A stretch of 64,000 nt of DNA from CAVQNQ01 sp963714205 (GCA_963714205.1 CAVQNQ010000004.1:434001-498000), one strand, 5' to 3'. Positions 20,963-31,439 are shown, counted from the first letter of the stretch. Program-made: numbers and translations. Notes: generated from the sequence alone by a model not told the origin.

Positions 20963-21051
20963 GGACGGGTGGCCGAGCGGCTAATGGCAACAGACTGTAA
21001 ATCTGTCGCTCCTTGCGAGCTACGGAGGTTCGAATCCTCCCCCGTCCACCA
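20963..21051 (+). tRNA. tRNA-Tyr (GTA)
   Basis: An 89-base class II tRNA with a long variable arm. The acceptor GGACGGG pairs with CCCGTCC plus ACCA, the anticodon GTA lies in GACTGTAAATC, and the T-arm is GGTTCGAATCC. First gene of the tuf-nusG-rplK transcription unit. Confidence 0.96.
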
Positions 21052-21073
21052 GACCTTGTACACTATTGATTAG

Positions 21074-21149
<76 letters not shown>

Positions 21150-21187
21150 GTTTTTTCCGGTACACAATCCTGACAGGTGAAAGGCGC

Positions 21188-22376
<1,189 letters not shown>

Positions 22377-22396
22377 GTCCGGGAGAATAAGAGGAA

Positions 22397-22549
22397 ATGC
22401 CGCGCGAAATCATCACGTTCCAATGCACCGAGTGCAAGAACCGGAATTATTCCAGCACCAAGAACAAGAAGACCACGACCGAGCGTCTGGAGCTGAAGAA
22501 GTTCTGCCCGCATTGCCGCAAGCACCAGGTGCATAAGGAAATCAAGTAG
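22397..22549 (+). CDS. rpmG: 50S ribosomal protein L33
   Basis: A 50-residue zinc-ribbon L33: CTEC near the N-terminus and CPHC near the C-terminus keep all four zinc cysteines, with the KNKKTTTERLELKKFC core between. AGAGGAA precedes the ATG. It lies 20 bases after tuf and before tRNA-Trp, its normal place. Confidence 0.96.
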   Translation: MPREIITFQCTECKNRNYSSTKNKKTTTERLELKKFCPHCRKHQVHKEIK

Positions 22550-22585
22550 AATGGGAACGGGCCCCCTTCGCCGGGGGAGCGACCC

Positions 22586-22660
22586 AGGGGCGTAGGTTTA
22601 ACGGCAGACCAGCGGTCTCCAAAACCGCGAGTGGGGGTTCGAATCCCTCCGCCCCTGCCA
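22586..22660 (+). tRNA. tRNA-Trp (CCA)
   Basis: 75 bases: the acceptor AGGGGCG pairs with CGCCCCT plus GCCA, anticodon CCA in GTCTCCAAAAC, T-arm GGGTTCGAATCCC. Sits between rpmG and secE. Confidence 0.96.
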
Positions 22661-22695
22661 ACCACCCCGCCACTGCCGGGCACGAGAGAAGGTTT

Positions 22696-22911
22696 ATGGC
22701 CGAAGCGAAAAACTGGTTCGAGGGCGTCAGGGATTACGTTAACGACTTGAGGCTCGAAATGCGCAAGGTCACCTGGCCGAACCGGAAGCAGGTAGAGGGC
22801 ACCACGGCGGTGGTGATTTTTTCGGTGTTCGCCTTCGCGGCTTATTTCGCGGTGGTGGACAAGATTCTGAGCACGGGCGTCACCGGAGTATTGAGGTTCT
22901 TCACGAAGTAG
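22696..22911 (+). CDS. secE: Preprotein translocase subunit SecE
   Basis: A 71-residue, single-span SecE. The amphipathic N-terminal helix and hinge EMRKVTWPNRKQVEGTTAVV are diagnostic, followed by one transmembrane helix (VVIFSVFAFAAYFAVVDKI). It is part of the SecYEG channel in the inner membrane and lies 5 bases upstream of nusG as usual. Confidence 0.96.
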   Translation: MAEAKNWFEGVRDYVNDLRLEMRKVTWPNRKQVEGTTAVVIFSVFAFAAYFAVVDKILSTGVTGVLRFFTK

Positions 22912-22916
22912 CATTT

Positions 22917-23618
22917 ATGGAAGAAGAGAACGACGTTCACTTCGACGAGCCCTCCGAAATCGCCGAACCGTCCGCGGATGAAGAAGAGCGGCCGGTCCCT
23001 GCCGTTGAAGAGGACGCCGCCGGGCAGCCGGTCGAGGAGCGGCCGCCGGAGAGCGTCGAGCCACAGGCTCCGCTCTACGACGACTCGTCTCCCCGAAAAT
23101 GGTTCATCATCCACACCTACTCGGGATTCGAGAACAAGGTGGCAGAATCGTTGCGCACGCGCTCGGAGGCCTTCGGGTTCGCCGACAAGATCGGACAGAT
23201 CCTGATTCCTACCGAGGAAGTGGTGGAATTGCGCAACGGCAAAAAGGTCACCAGTAAGCGCCTGGTTTATCCGGGCTACGTGCTGGTGGAAATGGAAATG
23301 AACGACGAGTTGTGGCACGCGGTGAAGAACACGCCGCGGGTGACCGGCTTCGTCGGCGGCGGAAACTCCCCGGTGCCGCTGAGCGCGGACGAAGTCAACC
23401 AGATTCTCTACCGCCAGGCCTCCTCGGCCTCGCGGCCGCGCCCCAAGATGACGTTCGAAAAGAACGATTCGGTGCGCATCGTGGATGGCCCGTTCGCCAA
23501 TTTCTCCGGCAAGGTGGACGAAGTGAACCCCGAACGCGGCACGCTGCGCGTGATGGTGACGATCTTCGGGCGCGCCACCCCGGTGGAGCTCGAGTTCCTG
23601 CAAGTCGAGAAGGTTTAG
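22917..23618 (+). CDS. nusG: Transcription termination/antitermination factor NusG
   Basis: A 233-residue NusG. The NGN domain (WFIIHTYSGFENKVAESL, then YPGYVLVEMEMND, TPRVTGFVGG) is followed by the KOW domain (KNDSVRIVDGPFANFSGKVDEV). About 58 residues of very acidic, Pro/Glu-rich sequence precede the NGN domain; typical NusG is about 180 residues, so this is a lineage extension, presumably disordered. It couples RNA polymerase to the ribosome or Rho and fits with boxA sites in the rrn operon. Confidence 0.95.
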   Translation: MEEENDVHFDEPSEIAEPSADEEERPVPAVEEDAAGQPVEERPPESVEPQAPLYDDSSPRKWFIIHTYSGFENKVAESLRTRSEAFGFADKIGQILIPTEEVVELRNGKKVTSKRLVYPGYVLVEMEMNDELWHAVKNTPRVTGFVGGGNSPVPLSADEVNQILYRQASSASRPRPKMTFEKNDSVRIVDGPFANFSGKVDEVNPERGTLRVMVTIFGRATPVELEFLQVEKV

Positions 23619-23663
23619 CGCCGCGGCCCGTGGGTTCTACCGGGTTGGGGCAAGAGGATTGTT

Positions 23664-24092
23664 ATGGCAAAGAAAGTTACCGCTCAGGTGAAGCTGCAGA
23701 TTCCGGCCGGGAAGGCCACGCCGGCGCCCCCGGTGGGCACGGCCCTCGGACCGCAGGGCGTCAATATCATGGATTTCTGCAAGGCGTTCAACGCCAAGAC
23801 GTCCGCCAAGGACCAGGAAGGCCTGATCATCCCGGTGGTGATCACCATCTACTCGGACCGGTCGTTCACGTTCATCACCAAGACGCCGCCGGTGCCGGTG
23901 CTGATCAAGCGCGCGGTGAACCTGGCGAAGGGTTCCGCCGAGCCGCATAAGACCAAGGTCGGCCAGATCACGCATAAGCAGGTGGAAGAGATCGCCAAAA
24001 TCAAGATGCCCGACCTGAACTGCTTCGACGTGGAAGCCGCCATGCGGTCCGTGGAAGGCACCGCGCGCAGCATGGGCGTGGATGTGGTGTAG
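23664..24092 (+). CDS. rplK: 50S ribosomal protein L11
   Basis: A 142-residue L11 with its N-terminal domain (KLQIPAGKATPAPPVGTALG, GVNIMDFCKAFN) and C-terminal rRNA-binding domain (GQITHKQVEEIAKIKMPDLN). Full length. In most genomes rplA, rplJ, rplL and rpoB follow; here the next genes are two sugar dehydrogenases, so the ribosomal operon is broken after rplK. Confidence 0.97.
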   Translation: MAKKVTAQVKLQIPAGKATPAPPVGTALGPQGVNIMDFCKAFNAKTSAKDQEGLIIPVVITIYSDRSFTFITKTPPVPVLIKRAVNLAKGSAEPHKTKVGQITHKQVEEIAKIKMPDLNCFDVEAAMRSVEGTARSMGVDVV

Positions 24093-24188
24093 TCCGCGCG
24101 CCGCCTGGGTCGAAAGCGAAGATTCCGCCCGCCATTGACGCCGCTCCTGCCGTAATGAGACCCTCATTGCTTCAGAGGGAAAAAACTC

Positions 24189-25223
24189 ATGAGCCAAGAG
24201 ACATTGCGATTAGGCGTTCTAGGCGCCGGCCGGATCGGCAAGATCCACATCGAAAACCTGGCGAACCGCATTCCCGGCGCCGCGGTGGCGGCGCTCGCCG
24301 ATATATCCCCCGAGGAACTCGCCGCCGTGGCCGCACGCTTCGGCATTTCGAAAACCTACGCCGACTACCGGCAGGTGCTCGAGCTTGCCGAGGTGGATGC
24401 GGTGGTCGTCGCGACGCCCACCAATACGCACTACCGGATGATTCTTGACGCCGCCGCCGCGGGCAAGCACATCTTCTGCGAGAAGCCCATCGACCTGGCG
24501 CTCGAACGAATCTCCGAAATCAACCGGGCGGTGGCCCTCCGCGGCGTTCAGCTGATGGTGGGATTCAACCGCCGCTTCGATCCCAACTTCCGCAAGGTCC
24601 ACGAAATGGTCCGCGCGGGCCGGGTGGGCGAACCGCAAATCCTGCGCATCACCAGCCGCGACCCCGCGCCGCCTCCCGAGACGTACATTCGCGCCTCGGG
24701 CGGCCTTTTTCTGGACATGACCATTCACGATTTCGATATGGCCCGCTACCTGGTGGCGAGCGAGGTGGTGGAGGTTTACGCCCGCGCCGCCGTGCTGGTG
24801 GATCCGGTCTTCGAGCAGGCCGGCGATTGGGACACCGCGCTCGTGACCCTGACGTTCGCAAATGGCGCGATGGGGGCCATCGACAATAGCCGCAAGGCCG
24901 TCTATGGCTACGATCAGCGCGTGGAGGTGTTCGGCTCAGGGGGCATGGTGACGGTCGCGAACAACATGCCGGATACGCATGTCCACAGCGACCGGACGGG
25001 CGTTCACTCCGCGCTGCCGCTCAATTTCTTCATGCAGCGGTACACCGAATCGTACCGTAACGAGATGCAGGCGTTCGTGGAGGCGATTCGCGCGGGCGAG
25101 CCGGTTCCGGTGGACGGCCAGGATGGGCTGCGCGCGGTCGAGATCGGCCTGGCGGCCATCCGATCAGCCCGGGAGAACCGGCCCGTACGATTGACCCAGA
25201 TCCAGGAGGGTGTTTCAGCATGA
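24189..25223 (+). CDS. Gfo/Idh/MocA dehydrogenase, inositol 2-dehydrogenase-like
   Basis: A 344-residue NAD(P)-dependent oxidoreductase. The Rossmann motif GVLGAGRIGKIH is at the N-terminus, the catalytic EKP (FCEKPIDLAL) near residues 97-99, and the C-terminal alpha/beta domain has GGLFLDMTIHDFDMARYL with the conserved D and H. GFNRRFDPNF and the overall length resemble IolG myo-inositol 2-dehydrogenases. The substrate is a sugar or polyol; the exact one is not determinable. It overlaps the next gene by ATGA (25220-25223), so the two paralogues are translationally coupled. Confidence 0.85.
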   Translation: MSQETLRLGVLGAGRIGKIHIENLANRIPGAAVAALADISPEELAAVAARFGISKTYADYRQVLELAEVDAVVVATPTNTHYRMILDAAAAGKHIFCEKPIDLALERISEINRAVALRGVQLMVGFNRRFDPNFRKVHEMVRAGRVGEPQILRITSRDPAPPPETYIRASGGLFLDMTIHDFDMARYLVASEVVEVYARAAVLVDPVFEQAGDWDTALVTLTFANGAMGAIDNSRKAVYGYDQRVEVFGSGGMVTVANNMPDTHVHSDRTGVHSALPLNFFMQRYTESYRNEMQAFVEAIRAGEPVPVDGQDGLRAVEIGLAAIRSARENRPVRLTQIQEGVSA

Positions 25224-26251
25224 CGACGGACCGCTTGAATATCGGAGTGGTGGGAGTGGGCCGGATGGGCCGGGTCTACGCTGCGAATTTGGGGCAGCGC
25301 GTGTCCAACGCGCGGCTGGTGGCGGTGGCCGATCTCCAACCCGAGCTGGCCCGCGGCTTCGCGGCCGAATTCGGAATTCCCAAGTGGTACGCCAGCCACC
25401 AGGAGCTGCTGGAAGACCCCGCCGTGGAGGCCGTGGCCGTTATCAGCTCCACCAGCACGCATCGCGACGTGGTCGTGGATGCGGTGCTCAAGGGGAAGGC
25501 GGTGTTCTGCGAGAAGCCCATGGCCCTATCGCTACCCCAGGCCGAAGAGATGCTGCGCCTGATCGAGAGCCGCGGCGCGTTCCTCCAGATGGGATTCCAG
25601 CGGCGCTTCGACGCGGCTTATCTGGGGGCCAAGAAGAAGGTGGATGAGGGCGCCATCGGCACCCCGGTGGTGCTCACCTCGACCTCGCGCGACCCGTTTC
25701 GGCCTCCCCTCGAATTCTGCGACCCCAAGGTGAGCGGCGGCCTGATCGCCGACATGGGTATCCACGATTTCGATGTGGCGCGTATGTTCATGGGGGACGT
25801 CAAGACCGTGCACGCCATCGGCGGCACGCTGGCGTATCCCGAGATGAAAACCGTGGGCGACATCGATAACGCCATCATCGATATGGTGTTCGAGAGCGGA
25901 GCGCTGGGCGTGGTACATCTGAGCCGCAACGCGGTCTTCGGCTACGACATTCGCGGGGAAGTGTGGGGCACCAAGGGATCGTTGCAGATCGGCTACCACC
26001 GCCAGACGCCCATTCTGGTGATGACCAAGGAAGGCATTTCGCATGACGTGGTGCCGTACTTCATGGAGCGTTTCGAGGCCGCCTACCTGACGCAGATCCA
26101 GGATTTCGTGAGCAACGTGCTGGCCGGCCGTAAGCCCTCGATCACGGGGGCTGACGCGGTGGCTGCCATGCGGATCAGCCTGGCCGCGACCCAATCGCAA
26201 CGCGAGAACCGGCCCGTGAAGGTGGCCGAAGCGGGCGCGGTATCGGTGTGA
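25220..26251 (+). CDS. Gfo/Idh/MocA dehydrogenase, second paralogue
   Basis: A 343-residue paralogue of the preceding gene with the same architecture: GVVGVGRMGRVYAANL, FCEKPMALSL, GFQRRFDAAYL and GGLIADMGIHDFDVARMF. The close match in the region around GFxRRFD and HDFD suggests an old tandem duplication. Two such enzymes in tandem often oxidise and re-reduce different positions of one sugar acid or inositol. The following block (TonB receptor, enolase-superfamily proteins, GH97) supports a role in sugar catabolism. Confidence 0.85.
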   Translation: MTTDRLNIGVVGVGRMGRVYAANLGQRVSNARLVAVADLQPELARGFAAEFGIPKWYASHQELLEDPAVEAVAVISSTSTHRDVVVDAVLKGKAVFCEKPMALSLPQAEEMLRLIESRGAFLQMGFQRRFDAAYLGAKKKVDEGAIGTPVVLTSTSRDPFRPPLEFCDPKVSGGLIADMGIHDFDVARMFMGDVKTVHAIGGTLAYPEMKTVGDIDNAIIDMVFESGALGVVHLSRNAVFGYDIRGEVWGTKGSLQIGYHRQTPILVMTKEGISHDVVPYFMERFEAAYLTQIQDFVSNVLAGRKPSITGADAVAAMRISLAATQSQRENRPVKVAEAGAVSV

Positions 26252-26380
26252 AGGCGCGCGGCGACGTGAGGCGAATAGCGCCCTCGTTTGCGCGCAACGG
26301 CCACCGGCGCCCGGAATCTCCTCGCTCGAATCGATTCAGATCAAGAAGCGGGATTCGAGATCCGAAGAGCTACAACAGTC

Positions 26381-26409
26381 TTGACAGCCCCAAAAACCCG
26401 TGACATACT
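26381..26409 (+). promoter_or_regulatory. Sigma-70 promoter for the TonB receptor
   Basis: A perfect -35 TTGACA (26381-26386), 17 bases, then CATACT (26404-26409). The best promoter match that I noticed in the window. Confidence 0.75.
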
Positions 26410-26468
26410 TTGTGCCGAGGTTAGCTTTAGCTGGTGCTTGTGGCGGGACGCTATCGCTAAATTTGCGA

Positions 26469-26508
26469 CAAGTCGGGAGCAAGAGGTCATGGCTTAGGTC
26501 CCGACTTG
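26469..26508 (+). promoter_or_regulatory. Inverted repeat in the receptor leader
   Basis: CAAGTCGGGA (26469-26478) and TCCCGACTTG (26499-26508) are perfect 10-bp arms around a 20-base loop. They lie downstream of the probable transcription start, so the structure could be an RNA hairpin or a repressor operator. Confidence 0.6.
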
Positions 26509-26564
26509 GCTATGTTCCTATGCGGCAAGTTGTCTTCTGTCTGCATCACTTTGAGGAGATTTGT

Positions 26565-29500
26565 ATGTCCAAACGTACAAGTGTGAGATGTTCCGGGCTA
26601 TTAAGGATCGTATCGTTGCTTGCGCTTTTCTCGTTGCTAGCCTGGTCCCAGGAACCCACCGGCGAGATTCTTGGAACGGTTGCCGACGCGACTGGCGCAG
26701 TAGTGGGCGGCGCGGCTGTAACGGTTACCAACACGTCCACGGGTGTGGCTCGCAACCTGACCACCAATTCGGCCGGCACCTACATCGCGCCTGCTTTGAC
26801 TCCGGGGATTTACTCGGTCCGCGTCGCGATGAAAGGGTTCACAGCCAGCGTCCGCAATAACATCGAAGTCGCGGTAGGCCAGGAGATCCGCGAAGATTTT
26901 TCGCTGCAAGTAGGCGACATCAGCCAAAGCGTTGAAGTAAACGCTGTAGCGACTGCGCTCGATACCGAAACGACCACGATCGGCACGGTGATCGGGAACA
27001 AGAGTATCGAGGACCTGCCGCTTAACGGACGCAATTTTCTGCAATTGGGCGAACTGGTGCCCTCCGGGACAACCTATGGTCCGGCGAACTCCATCGCCCA
27101 GGCGCGAGGAGGCGGAGACCGCTCCAATTTTCAGTTGAACCTGTCCGGACAGCGCTTTGAGTACACCCATTACATGTTGGACGGTATCGAAAACACCGAT
27201 CCAAATTTCATGACCTATCTGGTGCTGCCATCGGTGGACGCGATTCAGGAGTTCAACGTGGAGACCGGCACGTACAGCGCGGAGTTCGGCCACAACACGA
27301 CCCAGATGAACGTGGTGACCAAGAGCGGCACCAACGATTACCACGGCGCCTTGTTCGAATTCCTGCGCAACACGGATATGGACGCCAAGAATTACTTCCA
27401 GCAGCCCAATACTCCGATCGAGATCCTGAAACGCAACCAATTCGGATTCGTGTTGAGCGGCCCGGTGCGGATTCCCGGCCTGTTTAACGGGCACGACAAG
27501 CTGTTCTTCATGTTCAATTATGAGGGCCAGCGGCAGAACCAGCAGAATCTGGCATACGGGAGCACCCCACTGCCGCAGTACTTCACGGGCGATTTTTCGG
27601 CCTACAGCACGGTGATTTACGATCCGGCGCAGCGCGTTCTGAACAGCGCTGGAACGGCGGTCGTCTCGCAAGCGCCTTTTCCCGGAAACATCATTCCGCA
27701 AAGCCGGATCGCTCCGCAATCGCTTCTACTCCAGCAGCTTTTTCCGGCGCCGAACGCCACGCCAACGAGCATCGTGAACTACGTTCAAGCCAATAATTAT
27801 GTGAACAATACGGAGGAAATCACCGACCAGCACGACGGAGAAATTGCGCGTGTCGATTGGCAGGCTACTCAAAAAGCCGCCTTTCAGTTCAGCTATAGCC
27901 ACGGCGACGAGCCGAGTTACACGCCGGGCGGCAGCACTGTGTTCGCCGGCATGGGCACCTTGAACACCGTGATCACGCACGAGGCCCTGTTAGGAAACAC
28001 CTGGGTGATCAGCCCCACGAAGGTCAATGAATTCAAGCTGGGCATGAGCCGGCTGGAGAACACCAACGGCAACCTGCACACCGGCAATCCGGCTTTCGAC
28101 TGGGTCAAGAAACTGGGCATCCCGTATGTGCTCGACACCCCTGCATTTTGGGGCATACCAGTGATCGGAATCAGCAATTTCACGGGTCCCGCGGACCCCC
28201 AGAACGGTCCCTATTCGGCTTGGGACACCACCATCTCGGCGACCGACAATTTTTCGTGGAACCTGGGCAAACACAGTCTCAAGTTCGGAGGGGATTTCCA
28301 ACGCATCCGTTTCAACATAACGGGCAACGACTTTGCGCGAGGCGGGTTCACCTTTAGCGGCACGTATACCGACGTGGCCGGCGGCTCGCCCCTCCCCTTG
28401 AATTCCATGGCGGATTACCTCCTGGGAGATATATCCGGATCGCAGGGCCAACCAGGACTGGTGTCAGACCAGTTCCGCGATTGGGCTGTTGGTCCTTACA
28501 TTCAGGACCAGTGGAAAGTCAATCGAAAGCTGACGATCAACATGGGGCTGCGCTACGAGTTGCAGCCCGGATTGAACGAGAGATACGACCACATCTCCAA
28601 CATCGACTGGGCCTGGAACAATTCGTTCTTCCCCATCTGGGTACGCGCGGGCACCGGCGACTTCTATGCCGGCAATCCGCCCTTTCCGCTGCCCGCCGGA
28701 ATTCCGTATAACCGCGGAATGTTCGGGGATAAAACCTGGAAGACGGACTATTTGCAATTCAGTCCCCGCATCGGGATGGCATATAACCTCAATTCCAAGA
28801 CCGTGATCCGCACGGGATTCGGCATCTACTTCCCGCACGACCTGCTCAACACGGCGTTCGACGTATCGCGCAACCAGCCGTTTACCATGAGAATCAACAG
28901 CACCTCGAACACCTTGATTCCGAACGCGACCTGGACCGCTCCGTTCCCCATCATCACCATTTCCACGAATGCCCCGTCCTGGGTATATGGCGATCCGCAA
29001 CCCAAATCGCCGCAATGGAGCTTCAACGTCCAGCGTTCGCTGAACGCCTCCACAACCCTCGAAGTGGGCTATGTGGGTTCGACCGGAATTCACTTACAGC
29101 GAACCACCTACTACAACGACTCGCCTCCCGCGGCGCCGGTAAACAACCGCAACCTGCTGCGCCCCTGGCCGGAGTTCGGATTCGTGCAGGCGGTCGAGGC
29201 TGCCAGCCACTCCAACTACAATTCTCTCCAGGCGCGTGTGCAACATCACTTCGCCCAGGGTTTCACGTTGCTAAGTTCATTCAGTTATGAGAAATCCATG
29301 GACAACGGCAGCGGCGTCCGCCAGGCCGCCGGCGATTCGTACGTGCCTTCGAGCCCGGCTAACCTGGCTCTGGAGCGCGGACCATCCGCTTTCAATTTCG
29401 GAAGGAAATGGACCACTTCGGGTCTCTATGCATTGCCCTTCGGCAGAGGCCAGCATTTCCTCGGGCAAACCAACCGGATTGTCGATGGGGTCCTCGGCGG

Positions 29501-29957
29501 ATGGCAGATGGGAGGGATCCTGACGTTTGAGGGCGGGTTCCCCTTCTCCATGGGCTGCCAGAACGGCTCGTTCCAGAATACCGACGCCACTTGCCGGCCG
29601 GATGCTACCGGAATCAGTCCCGTGCTATCGACCGCGAACGCTAAGGGTTGGTTCAACCCGGCCGCGTTCGTCAACCGGTTGAACTTCGTGACGGGCGTCG
29701 GCCCGTATCGGATTGGCAACGCCGGACGTAACGACGTGTACGGTCCGGGATTGGCCGATCTGGATGCCTCGATGGCGAAGTCCTTTACCATCACCGAGCG
29801 CGTGCACCTGGACTTCCGCGGGGAGCTCTTCAACCTGGCGAACCACCCGATTCTTGGCCAGCCAGGATCGACGGTGGGCACTGCGGGTGAAGGGCAGATT
29901 ACCTCGACGCGCGTTCCGTCGCGGCAGATACAGCTTGGGTTGAAACTGCGATTTTGA
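26565..29957 (+). CDS. Oar-like TonB-dependent receptor
   Basis: A 1130-residue outer-membrane protein. Signal peptide about residues 1-29 (RIVSLLALFSLLAWSQ); carboxypeptidase-regulatory-like domain about 30-115 (GEILGTVADATGAVVGGAAV); plug with DLPLNGRNFLQLGELVPSG and VVTKSGTNDYHGALFEFLRN; then a long beta-barrel ending in the terminal-phenylalanine signature QLGLKLRF. The start at 26565 follows GAGGAG; the frame is open 165 bases further upstream but that part is the leader. In acidobacteria these proteins take the place of SusC; its neighbours suggest import of a sugar oligomer or sugar acid. Confidence 0.93.
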   Translation: MSKRTSVRCSGLLRIVSLLALFSLLAWSQEPTGEILGTVADATGAVVGGAAVTVTNTSTGVARNLTTNSAGTYIAPALTPGIYSVRVAMKGFTASVRNNIEVAVGQEIREDFSLQVGDISQSVEVNAVATALDTETTTIGTVIGNKSIEDLPLNGRNFLQLGELVPSGTTYGPANSIAQARGGGDRSNFQLNLSGQRFEYTHYMLDGIENTDPNFMTYLVLPSVDAIQEFNVETGTYSAEFGHNTTQMNVVTKSGTNDYHGALFEFLRNTDMDAKNYFQQPNTPIEILKRNQFGFVLSGPVRIPGLFNGHDKLFFMFNYEGQRQNQQNLAYGSTPLPQYFTGDFSAYSTVIYDPAQRVLNSAGTAVVSQAPFPGNIIPQSRIAPQSLLLQQLFPAPNATPTSIVNYVQANNYVNNTEEITDQHDGEIARVDWQATQKAAFQFSYSHGDEPSYTPGGSTVFAGMGTLNTVITHEALLGNTWVISPTKVNEFKLGMSRLENTNGNLHTGNPAFDWVKKLGIPYVLDTPAFWGIPVIGISNFTGPADPQNGPYSAWDTTISATDNFSWNLGKHSLKFGGDFQRIRFNITGNDFARGGFTFSGTYTDVAGGSPLPLNSMADYLLGDISGSQGQPGLVSDQFRDWAVGPYIQDQWKVNRKLTINMGLRYELQPGLNERYDHISNIDWAWNNSFFPIWVRAGTGDFYAGNPPFPLPAGIPYNRGMFGDKTWKTDYLQFSPRIGMAYNLNSKTVIRTGFGIYFPHDLLNTAFDVSRNQPFTMRINSTSNTLIPNATWTAPFPIITISTNAPSWVYGDPQPKSPQWSFNVQRSLNASTTLEVGYVGSTGIHLQRTTYYNDSPPAAPVNNRNLLRPWPEFGFVQAVEAASHSNYNSLQARVQHHFAQGFTLLSSFSYEKSMDNGSGVRQAAGDSYVPSSPANLALERGPSAFNFGRKWTTSGLYALPFGRGQHFLGQTNRIVDGVLGGWQMGGILTFEGGFPFSMGCQNGSFQNTDATCRPDATGISPVLSTANAKGWFNPAAFVNRLNFVTGVGPYRIGNAGRNDVYGPGLADLDASMAKSFTITERVHLDFRGELFNLANHPILGQPGSTVGTAGEGQITSTRVPSRQIQLGLKLRF

Positions 29958-30025
29958 CCCGATGAACGGAGGTCTCTCCGTTGCGTAACGGTCGGGGTTG
30001 GCGGATAATCGCTGAAAGGCTTCCT

Positions 30026-30063
30026 GCGCACCTCATGGCTTGTGGGCAAGCCATGAGGTGCGC
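30026..30063 (+). terminator. Long perfect hairpin after the TonB receptor
   Basis: A perfect 17-bp stem (GCGCACCTCATGGCTTG, complement at 30047-30063) with the 4-base loop TGGG. The following TTTGCGT is a poor U-tract, so it is either an atypical terminator or an mRNA-stabilising hairpin. Confidence 0.6.
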
Positions 30064-30127
30064 TTTGCGTGGGAAGTCGCATGGGAGGGAATCGTAAACC
30101 GTGTTTGGGACAAGAGAGGAGACTCAG

Positions 30128-31428
30128 ATGTCCAGGAACAACGTGTCGCGGCGGAGTTTTATGGGCGCTGCCGCCGCCGCTCCCGCCGCCGGAGCGCTGG
30201 CGCTGGCCGATCCGGGCCGCGCCGCCGCGCAGGCCGTTGGAATCAAACGGGCGGACCTGCCCGATCTGACCATCAAACAGGTGAAGGTTCTGGTGACGAA
30301 GCCGGGCGAGCGCCGGACTCCGGCTAATGCCGGCGGGGGGCGTGGCGGACGCGGCGGCGCGCCCGCCGGCATGCCCGAACCGCAGGAGCGCACCGGTGAG
30401 AAGTTCGCCTCCATCGTCACCAATAGCGGCATCGAGGGCAACTATAGTCTCGACGACCGCTATTTCCATACCAACTGGAGCAACTTGGGATGGCTCGAGT
30501 ACGCCCGCGCCGCGCTGCCTGGAAAAAGCGTTCTCGACCTTCCGGCTCTGACCTCGCAATGGCGGCCCAGCCAGCGGCGCTACGGCCAGCTTTCCTATGC
30601 CGCCTGCGTGGATAACTGCTGCTGGGACATTCTCGGCAAAGCCGTCGGCCTCCCGGTCTATCGCATCCTGGGAGCCTACCGCACGCGCGTTCGAGCCTAC
30701 GCCAGTTCCCAGCACTTGCGCACCGTGGAAGATTTCGTGGCCGATGTCAAGCATGCCATGTCCGATGGCTTCACGGCCTATAAGATCCACCCGCCGGGAG
30801 GGGGCCCCAAGGGCACGATTACAAACTCGATATGGAGGTCATCAAGGCCGTCCGGAAGACCGGCGGCGATGACATGCCCCTGCTGTACGACCCGGTCGGG
30901 GTGCTCACGCGCGACGAAGCCATGAAGGTGGGGCGCCTGCTCGACGAACTGCACTACGTCTCTTTCGAGGATGCGCTACCAACCAAGGATATCGACGGAC
31001 TGGTGGAACTCTCCACCGCTCTCGACGTGCCGGTGACCATGGGCGAGTTCATGCCTTCGATCTACGACTACGTCCCTTATATCCTGCGCGGCGCCATGGA
31101 CGAGGTCCGCTTCATCGTGGATAACATCGGCGGCATTACCGGCGGCATGAAGGTGGCTCGCATGGCCGAGTGCTTCAACATGATGTGCCAGCCGCACAAC
31201 TGGGGCACGCTGCTCGATCACGCCGTGCATTTCCACTGCGAGCTGGCCATGCCCAACAACGAGTGGTTTGAGATGACCCAGCCGATGGGCATCACCGACC
31301 AACCCTATTTCAAGGACAAACTCCGCATCGACAAGGACGGGTACGTCCCCGCGCCCGTCAAGCCGGGCTTGGGCTATGAATTCGACCGGGGCGTGCTGGA
31401 TAACATGATGCTTCGGGTGGAGGTTTAG
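30128..31428 (+). CDS. Tat-exported enolase-superfamily protein, copy 1 (frameshifted as given)
   Basis: A mandelate racemase/muconate lactonising-type protein. A twin-arginine signal (VSRRSFMGAAAAAPAAG) is followed by the enolase N-terminal cap domain and then the barrel. The frame breaks near 30800-30810 (GGGGGCCCC): restoring one base joins YKIHPP to HDYKLDMEVIKAVRKTGG and gives about 433 residues, colinear with the next gene. Barrel residues match that paralogue: KIH (KxH), metal-ligand acids in LLYDPVG, FEDAL and MGEFM, and the His in QPHNWG. AGAGGAG precedes the ATG. A Gly-rich insertion (GGGRGGRGGAP) distinguishes it. Probably a sugar-acid dehydratase or epimerase; the substrate is unknown. 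Confidence 0.85.
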
Positions 31429-31439
31429 GAGACACAGCC

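Larger units (their letters stand above)
26252..26564 (+). other. Promoter and leader of the second TonB receptor
   Basis: 313 bases with no supported gene. It contains the promoter at 26381-26409, an inverted repeat at 26469-26508 and the ribosome site GAGGAG before the ATG at 26565, giving a leader of roughly 150 bases. Confidence 0.6.
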
